The notes beneath the pieces are model-generated. The model did not search any database and had not been told where the DNA came from. It worked only from the letters and a program-made list of their open reading frames with translations. From Planococcus sp. ISL-110 (GTDB taxonomy: Bacteria > Bacillota > Bacilli > Bacillales_A > Planococcaceae): 43,632 bases of DNA. Position numbers and translations under genes: made by a program. This document shows, in pieces, positions 18,755-26,299 of the stretch (the first letter of the stretch is position 1; each line of letters opens with the position of its first letter). The DNA lies in the NCBI RefSeq assembly GCF_018613575.1, contig NZ_JAGGPX010000002.1:1-43632 (forward strand), in the 5' to 3' direction.

Positions 18755-19096
18755 TTAGGCTTTTTTAACAAATTCCGATTTCAGTTTCATGGCGCCAAAG
18801 CCATCAATTTTGCAGTCGATGTCGTGGTCACCTTCAACCAGCCGGATGCTTTTCACTTTCGTGCCAATCTTCAAAGTCGATGAACTGCCTTTGACTTTCA
18901 GATCTTTGATGACAGTCACTGCATCTCCGTCTTTTAAAGGCGTGCCATTGGCATCTTTGACAATTTTTTCTGCCGCCGTACTTTCGGCTTCAGCAAGCGG
19001 GCTCCATTCATGTGCACATTCGGGACAGACCAGCAGGCTGCCATCTTCATAGGTGTATTCAGAGTTGCACTCAGGGCAATTCGGTAAAGTTTCCAT
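18755..19096 (-). CDS. PhnA/YjdM-family zinc-ribbon protein
   Basis: Small 113-residue protein. Residues 1–30 form a zinc ribbon with [21 protein letters not shown]; the C-terminal half is an SH3-like PhnA domain ([41 protein letters not shown]). Despite the historical name, the family is not needed for phosphonate breakdown and its biochemical role is unclear. ATG at 19096 has GGAGG upstream. Monocistronic, with an extended −10 promoter. Confidence 0.9.
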   Translation of the reverse strand: METLPNCPECNSEYTYEDGSLLVCPECAHEWSPLAEAESTAAEKIVKDANGTPLKDGDAVTVIKDLKVKGSSSTLKIGTKVKSIRLVEGDHDIDCKIDGFGAMKLKSEFVKKA

Positions 19097-19158
19097 TTGT
19101 TTTTCCTCCAGCGGATCCTATGCTCTGTTAAGCAATTGGCAGACCGGTCTTTTTTTCC

Positions 19159-19167
19159 AGTATACCA
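19159..19167 (-). promoter_or_regulatory. Extended −10 promoter of the PhnA-like gene
   Basis: TGGTATACT on the minus strand, about 60 bp before the start codon. A perfect AGACCGGTCT palindrome (19141–19150) lies just downstream and could be a binding site. Confidence 0.5.
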
Positions 19168-19191
19168 AAACCGGCTGTTTCCGGGCAGGCT

Positions 19192-19611
19192 TTACTTTAC
19201 GACCAGCACCGCACAATGAACCTGATTGACGACTTTGTGGCTGACGCTGCCCAACACTATTTCAGATATGGGATTCAACCCTCTGCTGCCAATGACCACC
19301 AGATCGAATTCCCCTTCATTTGCCATATCGATGATAACCGGTCCCGGCCGACCATGCATAACCTCTGTTTTGTAATAGATTTCTTCGCGGTCCAAAGCTT
19401 CTCTGATAGGTTGGATTTTTTTCTTTCGTGACAGTTCAAACTCTAACGAACCTCCGTCATGATATTTTTCATTGCTGTCTTCATCGAAATCAGAAACGTA
19501 AACCACTGTCACTTCAACGCCTTTTATCAAAGACGCTAGTTGTGCGGCCTGCTTGCCAGCCCGCATCGAATTATCTGAACCATCTACAGCTAATAAAATC
19601 TTTCGATACAT
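19192..19611 (-). CDS. Universal stress protein, UspA family (second of two)
   Basis: Usp of 139 residues, distinct from the one at 14.6 kb. It starts MYRKILLAVDGSDNS and has the nucleotide-binding pattern GSRGLNPISEIVLGS near residue 112. The start at 19611 is preferred over an ATG three codons earlier, which sits only three bases from the AGGAG. The untranslated leader contains a TTTTCCGC/GCGGAAAA hairpin. A sigma-A promoter lies upstream. Confidence 0.92.
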   Translation of the reverse strand: MYRKILLAVDGSDNSMRAGKQAAQLASLIKGVEVTVVYVSDFDEDSNEKYHDGGSLEFELSRKKKIQPIREALDREEIYYKTEVMHGRPGPVIIDMANEGEFDLVVIGSRGLNPISEIVLGSVSHKVVNQVHCAVLVVK

Positions 19612-19661
19612 TCCATCCACTCCTTCTAGTGTTTTTTCCGCGGCATAGCGGAAAATCTTCC

Positions 19662-19690
19662 ATACTAGTACTATTCGACTTCCCTGTAAA
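19662..19690 (-). promoter_or_regulatory. Sigma-A promoter of the second usp gene
   Basis: On the minus strand TTTACA, a 17-base spacer and TAGTAT, about 50 bp before the start codon. Confidence 0.6.
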
Positions 19691-19702
19691 ATTTCCTTTA
19701 TC

Positions 19703-19737
19703 TAAATAAAAACAGGCGATTACGAACATCACCTGTT
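19703..19737 (-). terminator. Terminator after nhaC
   Basis: On the minus strand AACAGGTGAT pairs with ATCGCCTGTT, followed by TTTATTTA. Confidence 0.75.
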
Positions 19738-19752
19738 TCTCTTTTAATAGTT

Positions 19753-21138
19753 TTATTTTGCTTGCTTATAGGTCAAGGTTTTACCAGTAAATCCAAACAA
19801 CACAGTCAGTAATGGCGACAGCAGGCAGAAGAATGCGAATGGCAGGTATTCGAGCGTTGAAACGCCGATGACACCGGTGATAAAGATTCCGCAAACGCTC
19901 CAAGGCACAAGCGGGTTGACTACAGTTCCAGCGTCTTCCATCACACGGCTTAAGTTTTTGCCGGCAAGCCCAACTTTATCGTATGGTTCTTTAAATGCCT
20001 GTCCTGTCAGCAGAATTGACAGGTACTGCTCACCAATCAGGACATTGATGCCGATCGCAGTCAGTGCCGAAGCAGCAATGACTGATGATACTTTTTTCAG
20101 CAGGCTTTCCACTTTTGCCAGCAAACACTGGACAATGCCCAATGTGAAGAGCAGCCCACCCATGCTGAGCGCCAGCAGCACCAGTGCGACCGTGAACATC
20201 ATGCTCTCCATTCCACCGCGCGTCAGCAGGGAATCGATTTCCTCGATGCCCGTCGTTGATACATAACCGCTGAACAGCACCGAGAATATCTCAGAAGCTG
20301 TTGAAGTTTGGTGCAAAAAAGAGATGATGATGGCCGACAGCGAACTTAATGCCAGCGTCAACAAAGCAGGCATTTTCATGATTGTCAGGAGGATGAGCAC
20401 AACCAGAGGAATGATTGTGTACCAGTGGATCATGCCCGTAGCTGACAGCCCTTCTTTAAAAGCCGTTACGTCCTGAACACGTGCCCCTGCTGCTTCCGGG
20501 GAGAGCAATGCGAACAAAATCAAGGTTATCACAAAAGCAGGAATCGTTGTCCATCCCATGTTGCGGATGTGTTCGAACAGATCCACACCGACAATGGTCG
20601 AAGATAAGTTTGTCGTGTCCGACAACGGCGACATTTTGTCGCCAAAAAATGCGCCCGAAACAATCGCACCGGCTGTGATCGCCAATGAAAGATCCATCGC
20701 GGTCGCCATGCCGATAAAGGCAACACCAATTGTCGCAACGGTCGTCAATGAGCTGCCGATCGATAGACCGATCAACGATGTCACAACAAAGACGATGGCA
20801 TAGAAAAACGTCATGGAAATGAGCGTAAATCCTGTGTAGATCAATGTCGGTATGGTGCCGCTGATCATCCAGCTGCTGATGAGCATGCCGATGAAGAAAA
20901 ACAGGAAGACAGCACTCATCCCCGCACCTGCACCTTCAACCAGCCCTTTCTCCAATTCCCGGTAGGACACTTTCTTGAGAAATCCATAAACGAACAGCAG
21001 AAGAATCGAAAACAGGATTGGGATATGCGGAACCGATTCAAACCTGATGATGCTGACACTGATCACCAAGAAAATAGTGGCAGTTACAATAAAGGCTTCT
21101 AAAAACCTCGGGGTGATGATCGACTTAATGTTGTGCAT
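19753..21138 (-). CDS. NhaC-family Na+/H+ antiporter, probable tyrosine-linked transporter
   Basis: Integral membrane protein of 461 residues with about 11–12 hydrophobic segments. The family motif GAFFGDKMSPLSDTTNL lies near residue 160, with GTVVNPLVPWSVCG towards the C-terminus. Sequence class alone says sodium/proton antiport. The tyrosine-codon T-box in its leader instead suggests an amino-acid transport role, as has been proposed for NhaC-type genes under tyrosine T-boxes (YheL-like). Substrate is inference. ATG at 21138 has AAGGAG upstream. Single-gene unit. Confidence 0.88.
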   Translation of the reverse strand: MHNIKSIITPRFLEAFIVTATIFLVISVSIIRFESVPHIPILFSILLLFVYGFLKKVSYRELEKGLVEGAGAGMSAVFLFFFIGMLISSWMISGTIPTLIYTGFTLISMTFFYAIVFVVTSLIGLSIGSSLTTVATIGVAFIGMATAMDLSLAITAGAIVSGAFFGDKMSPLSDTTNLSSTIVGVDLFEHIRNMGWTTIPAFVITLILFALLSPEAAGARVQDVTAFKEGLSATGMIHWYTIIPLVVLILLTIMKMPALLTLALSSLSAIIISFLHQTSTASEIFSVLFSGYVSTTGIEEIDSLLTRGGMESMMFTVALVLLALSMGGLLFTLGIVQCLLAKVESLLKKVSSVIAASALTAIGINVLIGEQYLSILLTGQAFKEPYDKVGLAGKNLSRVMEDAGTVVNPLVPWSVCGIFITGVIGVSTLEYLPFAFFCLLSPLLTVLFGFTGKTLTYKQAK

Positions 21139-21158
21139 AGTAAACTCTCCTTTTCTAT

Positions 21159-21417
21159 AAAAAAAGAGAAAACCTCCCGCCCCAATAAAGGGACGAAGGT
21201 TTTCTCCGCTTTACCACCCAATTTAATGCTTTGACTGAACAAAACATCCACTCTTTTACGAAACGATCAAAACTGATGGCGTATTTCAACCCATTTGCTG
21301 CCTGAATTTACACCTGCCATCCAGTCTCTTGCTGCTGCGCACAAATTGCCTACTAAATCATCGATCGAATCAATTATAAAATAAATTGATAAACTAGCTT
21401 ATTTAAAAGTATATTGA
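21159..21417 (-). ncRNA. T-box leader of nhaC, tyrosine-type specifier
   Basis: The minus strand carries ATTGGGTGGTAAAGCGG (plus-strand 21206–21223), a T-box sequence whose TGGT would pair with an ACCA tRNA end. It is followed by a terminator hairpin (GAGAAAACC...GGTTTTCTC, 21166–21206) and seven T. Upstream the Stem I region ends in GGGTTGAAATACGCC, where TAC (Tyr) is the probable specifier codon. The T-box core departs from the usual ACCGCG (here AAAGCGG). Confidence 0.85.
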
Positions 21418-21422
21418 AATAG

Positions 21423-21450
21423 ATTCTACCAGTTCTTCACGGCAAGTCAA
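21423..21450 (-). promoter_or_regulatory. Sigma-A promoter of the nhaC T-box transcript
   Basis: TTGACT, a 16-base spacer and TAGAAT on the minus strand, just upstream of the T-box leader. Confidence 0.7.
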
Positions 21451-21637
21451 TACTTTTCAAGAAAATTTGATTTCACTCTATAAGTTTTTGCCAATAAGTC
21501 TGCACCACTCAAATCCGCACCGGCGCGCTTGCGCAGGAGCAATCGTCTTTGCTTTACCTAAAGTGGTTTATAAAATGATGATTCTTAAGTTCAAGTTATA
21601 ATCACTTTAGAAAACTCCAAGCTTTTTTGCGCAAAGA
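21451..21637. other. Intergenic stretch with no recognised feature
   Basis: Between the nhaC promoter and the next terminator. A GC-rich patch (CGGCGCGCTTGCGCAGG, near 21523) stands out in otherwise AT-rich sequence, but I see no gene, RNA or clear repeat here. Confidence 0.5.
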
Positions 21638-21668
21638 AAAAGGCAGGGAATAGATCTCCCTACCTTTT
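21638..21668 (-). terminator. Terminator after the small basic protein gene
   Basis: On the minus strand AAAAGGTAGGGA pairs with TCCCTGCCTTTTT (one mismatch), followed by CTTTG. Confidence 0.75.
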
Positions 21669-21699
21669 CGTCAAATCTCCGTATGTGGGCAGTTGCTCT

Positions 21700-21885
21700 T
21701 TACGTACCCATTTTTCGGCGGTTATTGCTGACTTTCTTTGATTGCTGGCTCTTCATTTTTTTGGTCGACATTGAAGCATTGCCGCCAGATTGTTTGTCTC
21801 CAGCCTGGTTTTTCTTGGCTTCCAATTGGCGTTTTACGGCTTCCTGCAAACTGACTTTTTTTGGTGCTTCGTTTGACTCAGTCAT
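21700..21885 (-). CDS. Small basic hypothetical protein, 61 residues
   Basis: I do not recognise a characterised family. The product starts MTESNEAPKKVSLQEAVKRQ and ends in a Lys/Arg/Ser/Gln-rich tail (KKMKSQQSKKVSNNRRKMG). It has no membrane segment and is probably largely disordered after one helix. It is judged real because it has AGAGGGATG before ATG at 21885, a terminator just downstream, and an organised helix-plus-basic-tail composition. The strong positive charge would fit nucleic-acid binding, but that is only a guess. Confidence 0.7.
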   Translation of the reverse strand: MTESNEAPKKVSLQEAVKRQLEAKKNQAGDKQSGGNASMSTKKMKSQQSKKVSNNRRKMGT

Positions 21886-21961
21886 TGCGCATCCCTCTTT
21901 TCATCAAAAAATAGTGCATATGGATGTTTTTATAGCTTTAGTATAGCATAAATCAGTCTAT

Positions 21962-22885
21962 TTATTCCTTGTTTTCTTTAAACCATCCGGTAACCTGCGA
22001 AAAGAATTTAGACATGGATTCCGGCTTCGACATATTCGGAACGCGCGCCAATAAGACTTCTTTCGGCGCTTTGACGCCTTCCTGTTTTTTCTGCAATACC
22101 AGGATCCCTTTTGCATGAGCCGCGTTCTTGAACAGGCTTTCCGGCAATTCCATGACGGATTGGATGTGGGCATGTTTTTTCAGGAAGCTATGCAATTGGC
22201 TCGCATGTTCTGATTCAAACAAGGCTTTCGGGACGATGAAAAACAGGTAGCCGCCTTCAGCCGTGTGCTTCAGCGATTGCTCGATAAACAGATGGTGCGC
22301 ATAGGTCATGCCTTCGTCCGCCTTCAATTCGTAAGTGGCCGCTGTTTCTTCGTCCGGGTAATAGCCCACCGGCAAATCCGAAACGACAACATCGACCGGA
22401 TCGATCAATAAAGGCTGCAGGGCATCCTGCAGATAGAAGGTGATTGGCTGTTCGACCAAGTTGCCAGCGTTTGAAGCCAACCGGATCAACAGGTCGTCCA
22501 ACTCTACGCCCGCTCCTGTCAAACGTCCATCCAGGTAATTCATGACCGTCAGCAACAGGTTGCCGGTTCCGACAGCCGGATCCAAAATGACTGCCTGTTC
22601 TTTTTTCACAAACAACTCCACCAGGTAGCCGACCAATAGGCCAAGCGCGTCCGGCGTGATTTGATGATGAGGCTGAACATGCTCTTTCATGCCTTTCAAT
22701 ACAGCCAGTTGAAGCGCTTTTCGGATATCTTCCTTGCTGGCTCCTGCTTCTGGTTTAATCAAACCATCCAACCAATTCTCAGTTGTTGTCAGCAGGCTCT
22801 CCAAATAAGCATTACCCTGCTCTTTCTGGATTTTTGTGGTGTGATTATCAATAAAATAAAAAGTCTTTTCCATCGTTGAATTCAT
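21962..22885 (-). CDS. ytxK: Class I SAM-dependent methyltransferase YtxK-like
   Basis: 307-residue protein resembling N6-adenine-type DNA methyltransferases. A helical N-terminal region is followed by the SAM-binding motif ILDPAVGTGNLLLTVMNYL (about residue 110) and the catalytic-loop equivalent SDLPVGYYPDEE, in place of NPPY. The N-P-P-Y change is shared with YtxK homologues, so classical adenine methylation is doubtful. ATG at 22885 (MNSTMEKTF) follows GAGGACGG; ATG four codons later is possible. It sits directly downstream of tpx, as in B. subtilis (ytxK-tpx neighbourhood). Confidence 0.88.
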   Translation of the reverse strand: MNSTMEKTFYFIDNHTTKIQKEQGNAYLESLLTTTENWLDGLIKPEAGASKEDIRKALQLAVLKGMKEHVQPHHQITPDALGLLVGYLVELFVKKEQAVILDPAVGTGNLLLTVMNYLDGRLTGAGVELDDLLIRLASNAGNLVEQPITFYLQDALQPLLIDPVDVVVSDLPVGYYPDEETAATYELKADEGMTYAHHLFIEQSLKHTAEGGYLFFIVPKALFESEHASQLHSFLKKHAHIQSVMELPESLFKNAAHAKGILVLQKKQEGVKAPKEVLLARVPNMSKPESMSKFFSQVTGWFKENKE

Positions 22886-22906
22886 GCATTCGCCGTCCTC
22901 AATAAG

Positions 22907-22932
22907 GAAACCCACTCTCTCGAGTGGGTTTC
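22907..22932 (-). terminator. Hairpin after tpx
   Basis: GAAACCCACTC pairs with GAGTGGGTTTC, directly after the tpx stop. The following T-run on the minus strand is weak (CCTTATT), so read-through into ytxK is likely. Confidence 0.6.
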
Positions 22933-22937
22933 TTGTA

Positions 22938-23444
22938 TTAGTTTGTTAATTCTTTTACTGCGTTCAATGCTTTTTCATAATCGGGGTGGTCTGTTCCTTC
23001 AGCAACGTATTCTACGTGCGCAACTTTATCGTTTTCATCTATAACGAAAATTGAACGGGCCAAAAGCCGAAGTTCATGCATCGTCACGCCGTAAGCTTCA
23101 CCGAATGACAAATCCCGATGATCCGACAACGTAGTAAGTGCGTCTACTTTGTTGATTTCCGTCCAGCGCTTTTGAGCAAACGGCAGATCGGCTGAAATGG
23201 TCAATACGGATACATTGTCCCCTAAAGAAGCAGCTTCATCGCTGAAGCGTTTCGTCTGGTCTGAGCAGACACCGGTATCCAATGATGGAACCACGCTGAT
23301 CAACCGGATCTTGCCAGCTGTATCTTTCAGTGTTACCGGTTTTAAGTCAGTCCATAAAACCGAAAATTCTGGAGCCTGATCTCCAACTTTCACTTCTTTA
23401 TTTGGTAAAGTAACAGGGTTTTTCTTGAATGTGATTTGTACCAA
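22938..23444 (-). CDS. tpx: Thiol peroxidase, lacking the usual resolving cysteine
   Basis: Peroxiredoxin-family lipid/H2O2 peroxidase of 168 residues. The peroxidatic Cys is C60 in PSLDTGVCSDQT. The normal resolving cysteine, expected in RWC about residue 95, is a threonine here (FAQKRWTEINKV); C60 is the only cysteine in the protein. It would therefore have to work as a 1-Cys enzyme with an external thiol. The start is TTG at 23444, with GGGAGG eight bases upstream and an in-frame stop just before it. The surrounding LSDHRDLSFGEAYG and RLLARSIFVID blocks are typical Tpx. Confidence 0.95.
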   Translation of the reverse strand: MVQITFKKNPVTLPNKEVKVGDQAPEFSVLWTDLKPVTLKDTAGKIRLISVVPSLDTGVCSDQTKRFSDEAASLGDNVSVLTISADLPFAQKRWTEINKVDALTTLSDHRDLSFGEAYGVTMHELRLLARSIFVIDENDKVAHVEYVAEGTDHPDYEKALNAVKELTN

Positions 23445-23479
23445 TCAAAACGCCTCCCTTTCATAGTCTCTTCATCATA

Positions 23480-24058
23480 CTAAAAGGCTCGGGTCTCATG
23501 CAACCCAGACCCCTCTGGGCGTTTCTTCTGTACCAACTTATTTTTTCTGAAAGATTCTTCATGTACCACTGTCGTGTCCGCGATGTAATCGTGGATTCCC
23601 TGTTTTAACGGTGTAAAGCCGACAATCCAGTAAAGCGGCAGGATGGTCACTGAAAGGAAGCGACCGATCCATTCGCGGAACAGGATGGTCACCCATGAAA
23701 TGTCATCCGATTTCAAGGATACGACACGAATCCCCATAATCATTTTTCCGACAGTCTGTCTCAAGAATTTTGTCATCACCACAAAATAGCTATAAAAGAC
23801 GACAACTGACAAAATGGCATATGGCGCATACCAGGGAATGCCGCTTGTTTCCAGTCCGAGCAGCGCGAATAACGGCTTGATCAAAATCGATGTAAGCGCA
23901 GCAATGACCAGAAGATCGATCAAGTACGCCCAAAACCGCACCCAAAACCCAGCCGGTTTCCGTTCGTAAAAAAGCACTTCCTCGTAGCTCGGTGTTTCGG
24001 GACGATGTGGTGCGACTTGCACTTCTGCTGCTTTATTCGTTTCGTGGTCTGTCATCAT
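23480..24058 (-). CDS. yteJ: RDD-family membrane protein (YteJ-like)
   Basis: 192-residue membrane protein with about three membrane segments (roughly residues 40–62, 75–97 and 135–155). The RDD signature is present as FWVRFWAYLIDLLVIAA and TVGKMIMGIRVV; the C-terminus is basic and soluble. Function unknown. ATG at 24058 (followed by a second ATG) has AAGGAGGG upstream. It lies nine bases behind sppA, the same pair as sppA-yteJ in B. subtilis, where the genes are linked to the response to membrane stress. Confidence 0.88.
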   Translation of the reverse strand: MMTDHETNKAAEVQVAPHRPETPSYEEVLFYERKPAGFWVRFWAYLIDLLVIAALTSILIKPLFALLGLETSGIPWYAPYAILSVVVFYSYFVVMTKFLRQTVGKMIMGIRVVSLKSDDISWVTILFREWIGRFLSVTILPLYWIVGFTPLKQGIHDYIADTTVVHEESFRKNKLVQKKRPEGSGLHETRAF

Positions 24059-24067
24059 GGTCCCTCC

Positions 24068-25081
24068 TTATTTATCACCGTATAAATACATCATACGCGG
24101 AGAACTGTATTCAGTAAGCATTTTCGTAAGCATCTGTGTCTCAAGATCGTTGCCGAAGAACGAATTCACTTTCATCGATAACAGTGAGCCCCATCCTTCT
24201 GAAGCACCATACTGGAATACTTCAGCATTGCCCAGGTCAAAATCGGTTTTCACCTGTTCGATGACATCTTCTTCAAATCCAAAATCATCCGCCAAATTAA
24301 CTTCCACTGCTTGGCGGCCATTCATGACACGGCCATCTGCAACTGCTCTGACTTCATCCTCAGCCATGCCTCTGCCTTCTTCGATAACATCAACAAATGT
24401 TTCATACGAATCATCCAACATCTCTTGAAGAAGGGCACGCTCATCGTCTGTCATGTCGCGTGTTGGACTCATGATATCTTTGTAGGGTCCTGACTTGATG
24501 GTGACAAAATCCACACCGTAGCGCTCTGCCAGCTCGCCGTAATTGACGCTCTGCATGATGACCCCGATAGATCCTGTCAAGGTTTCCTCGTTAACAAAAA
24601 TCTTTTCTGCCGGTGCGGCAATGTAATAGCCGCCCGATGCAGCTACTGCTCCCATTGAAACGTAAAATGGCTTTTCGGTTTCTTCCTGGATTTCAGTGAT
24701 CTTGTCATAAATCTCTGCTGACTCCACTACCCCACCACCTGGTGAGTTTACTGTAAGCACGACGGCTTTAACAGTGGAATCCTCTTTGACGTTTTCCAAT
24801 TGTTCCATGAAGAAAGAGTGATTATAACCGGTTGTTGCAAACAAAGGCAATGCCTCCCCAGTGTCCTGGATCACCCCATCCACATTTAAAACTGCCACGC
24901 GGTTATCAAAATCTCCATCTTCGATCACAACTTCCGAGATACTTGATTGAGTAGTCGCCATCAATTCATTAACGCTTTCACCGAATCCGCTTTGAAGAAA
25001 AGTAAATGCTGAGTTGATGACCAATGAAATTCCCAATACCGCTGCAGCCACTACTAAAGCGATCCATCGTTTTGTGTTCAT
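24068..25081 (-). CDS. sppA: Signal peptide peptidase SppA
   Basis: Membrane-anchored serine protease that degrades released signal peptides. Residues 5–28 are the N-terminal membrane anchor (IALVVAAAVLGISLVINSAF); the rest is extracytoplasmic. The Ser/Lys dyad is visible: S149 in GAVAASGGYY and K201 in SGPYKDIMSP. The substrate-groove motif VNSPGGGVVES lies at 111–121. 337 residues matches the single-domain Gram-positive form. ATG at 25081 has GGAGGG upstream. First gene of an sppA-yteJ unit. Confidence 0.96.
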   Translation of the reverse strand: MNTKRWIALVVAAAVLGISLVINSAFTFLQSGFGESVNELMATTQSSISEVVIEDGDFDNRVAVLNVDGVIQDTGEALPLFATTGYNHSFFMEQLENVKEDSTVKAVVLTVNSPGGGVVESAEIYDKITEIQEETEKPFYVSMGAVAASGGYYIAAPAEKIFVNEETLTGSIGVIMQSVNYGELAERYGVDFVTIKSGPYKDIMSPTRDMTDDERALLQEMLDDSYETFVDVIEEGRGMAEDEVRAVADGRVMNGRQAVEVNLADDFGFEEDVIEQVKTDFDLGNAEVFQYGASEGWGSLLSMKVNSFFGNDLETQMLTKMLTEYSSPRMMYLYGDK

Positions 25082-25157
25082 TTGTGCAATTCCCTCCTTG
25101 GTTTCTACTCTTTACTATACGGGAAACTCTGGCAAATGTTTCATCAGAAAAGAAAAC

Positions 25158-26075
25158 TTACACCGAAACTTTTCGGTTGGCCTTTCGAATGCCGCGAGCC
25201 TCTAAAAATTTCGAGGAAGTGAATAATATCAATGCACTCCAAATCAACGAAAAAGAGATTCCATCTACAACATCAAAGGCCTCGCCATAAATGAAAACTC
25301 CAATCAACAGCATCAGCGAAGGAGCGATATACTGGAGAAAACCGATCATGTACAGCGGGATTAACGGCGTGCCGATGGCAAACAGCAGGAGTGGCAAAGC
25401 AGTAATCAGTCCGCTGGCGATCAGCAGAACATCCGTCGGCAGCCCTGTCTGCAGAAAAGACACGCGGTCAATCGACATCAGATAGACATAATACGCGATG
25501 GCGATCGGGAAAACGAATAAGGTTTCAATTGCCAATCCGCGCAGGGCATCCAATCGAATCGTTTTCTTGATCAAGCCATAAAAAGCAAAGCTGAAGGCCA
25601 TCCCGAGTGCGAGCCACGGCAAAGAACCGAAAGAAAAAGTTAAAATCAAAACACCTGTTGCTGCTAAAAGAAAGGCCACTTTAATCGCCGGGGATAATTT
25701 CTCCTTCAGGAAAATCGCACCCAATAGCATCGAAATCAACGGATTGATGTAATAACCCAGACTCGTTTCGACAATCCGGTCACTAGAGACTGCATAAACG
25801 TACAAAAACCAATTCACGGAAATCAGAAAAGATGCCAACATCAATAGGAAGAACTTTTTCTTGGAGGTCCAAAGCATTTTCAGATCAAGCCACAACTGCC
25901 TGCCTCCGTTTAAGAGAAGAATAAAGGCGAGGGTAAATAAGAAAGACCATATAATTCTTCCTGCCAGAATTTCATCTGCTGGAACATGATCGATCTGCTT
26001 CCAGAAAATCGGCATGAACCCCCATAATGTATACGTTAAAATAATGACCAAAACACCTTTTTTAGAATCTGTCAT
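25158..26075 (-). CDS. rarD: RarD-type EamA-family transporter
   Basis: Ten-segment drug/metabolite-superfamily permease of 305 residues. The RarD signature is at the N-terminus: GVLVIILTYTLWGFMPIFWK, then VPADEILAGRIIWSF. Two EamA repeats follow, with WFLYVYAV and SLGYYINPLIS characteristic of RarD. Substrate unknown. The frame runs 76 codons further upstream, through promoter and terminator sequence, so ATG at 26075 is chosen; its ribosome binding site is weak. Confidence 0.9.
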   Translation of the reverse strand: MTDSKKGVLVIILTYTLWGFMPIFWKQIDHVPADEILAGRIIWSFLFTLAFILLLNGGRQLWLDLKMLWTSKKKFFLLMLASFLISVNWFLYVYAVSSDRIVETSLGYYINPLISMLLGAIFLKEKLSPAIKVAFLLAATGVLILTFSFGSLPWLALGMAFSFAFYGLIKKTIRLDALRGLAIETLFVFPIAIAYYVYLMSIDRVSFLQTGLPTDVLLIASGLITALPLLLFAIGTPLIPLYMIGFLQYIAPSLMLLIGVFIYGEAFDVVDGISFSLIWSALILFTSSKFLEARGIRKANRKVSV

Positions 26076-26127
26076 CCTGCATCGCGCACCATTCTCTATA
26101 TATTTTGTATTTCGAAATAACAGTCTA

Positions 26128-26157
26128 ATTATAGGCTGATGTTGCGCGTAAAGTAAA
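26128..26157 (-). promoter_or_regulatory. Sigma-A promoter of rarD
   Basis: On the minus strand TTTACT, an 18-base spacer and a perfect TATAAT, about 50 bp before the start codon. Its location confirms that the longer upstream reading frame is not translated. Confidence 0.65.
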
Positions 26158-26225
26158 TAAAGAGAAACTCCCACGAACTGCGGAATTGGCGCCCGAAGGA
26201 ACATTAAAATAAAGCAAAAGAAAAA

Positions 26226-26296
26226 CAGCCGGTCATGAATCGCATCGGAGTTGTCTAATGAGTCCAACAATTCCGGTGCAGGCCATTTTCCGGCTG
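26226..26296 (-). terminator. Possible branched terminator after the acyl-CoA synthetase gene
   Basis: On the minus strand CAGCCGG pairs with CCGGCTG 57 nt later, with an inner GGAaTTGT/ACAAcTCC hairpin. It is followed by TTTTTCTTTT. Confidence 0.4.
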
Positions 26297-26299
26297 CGG

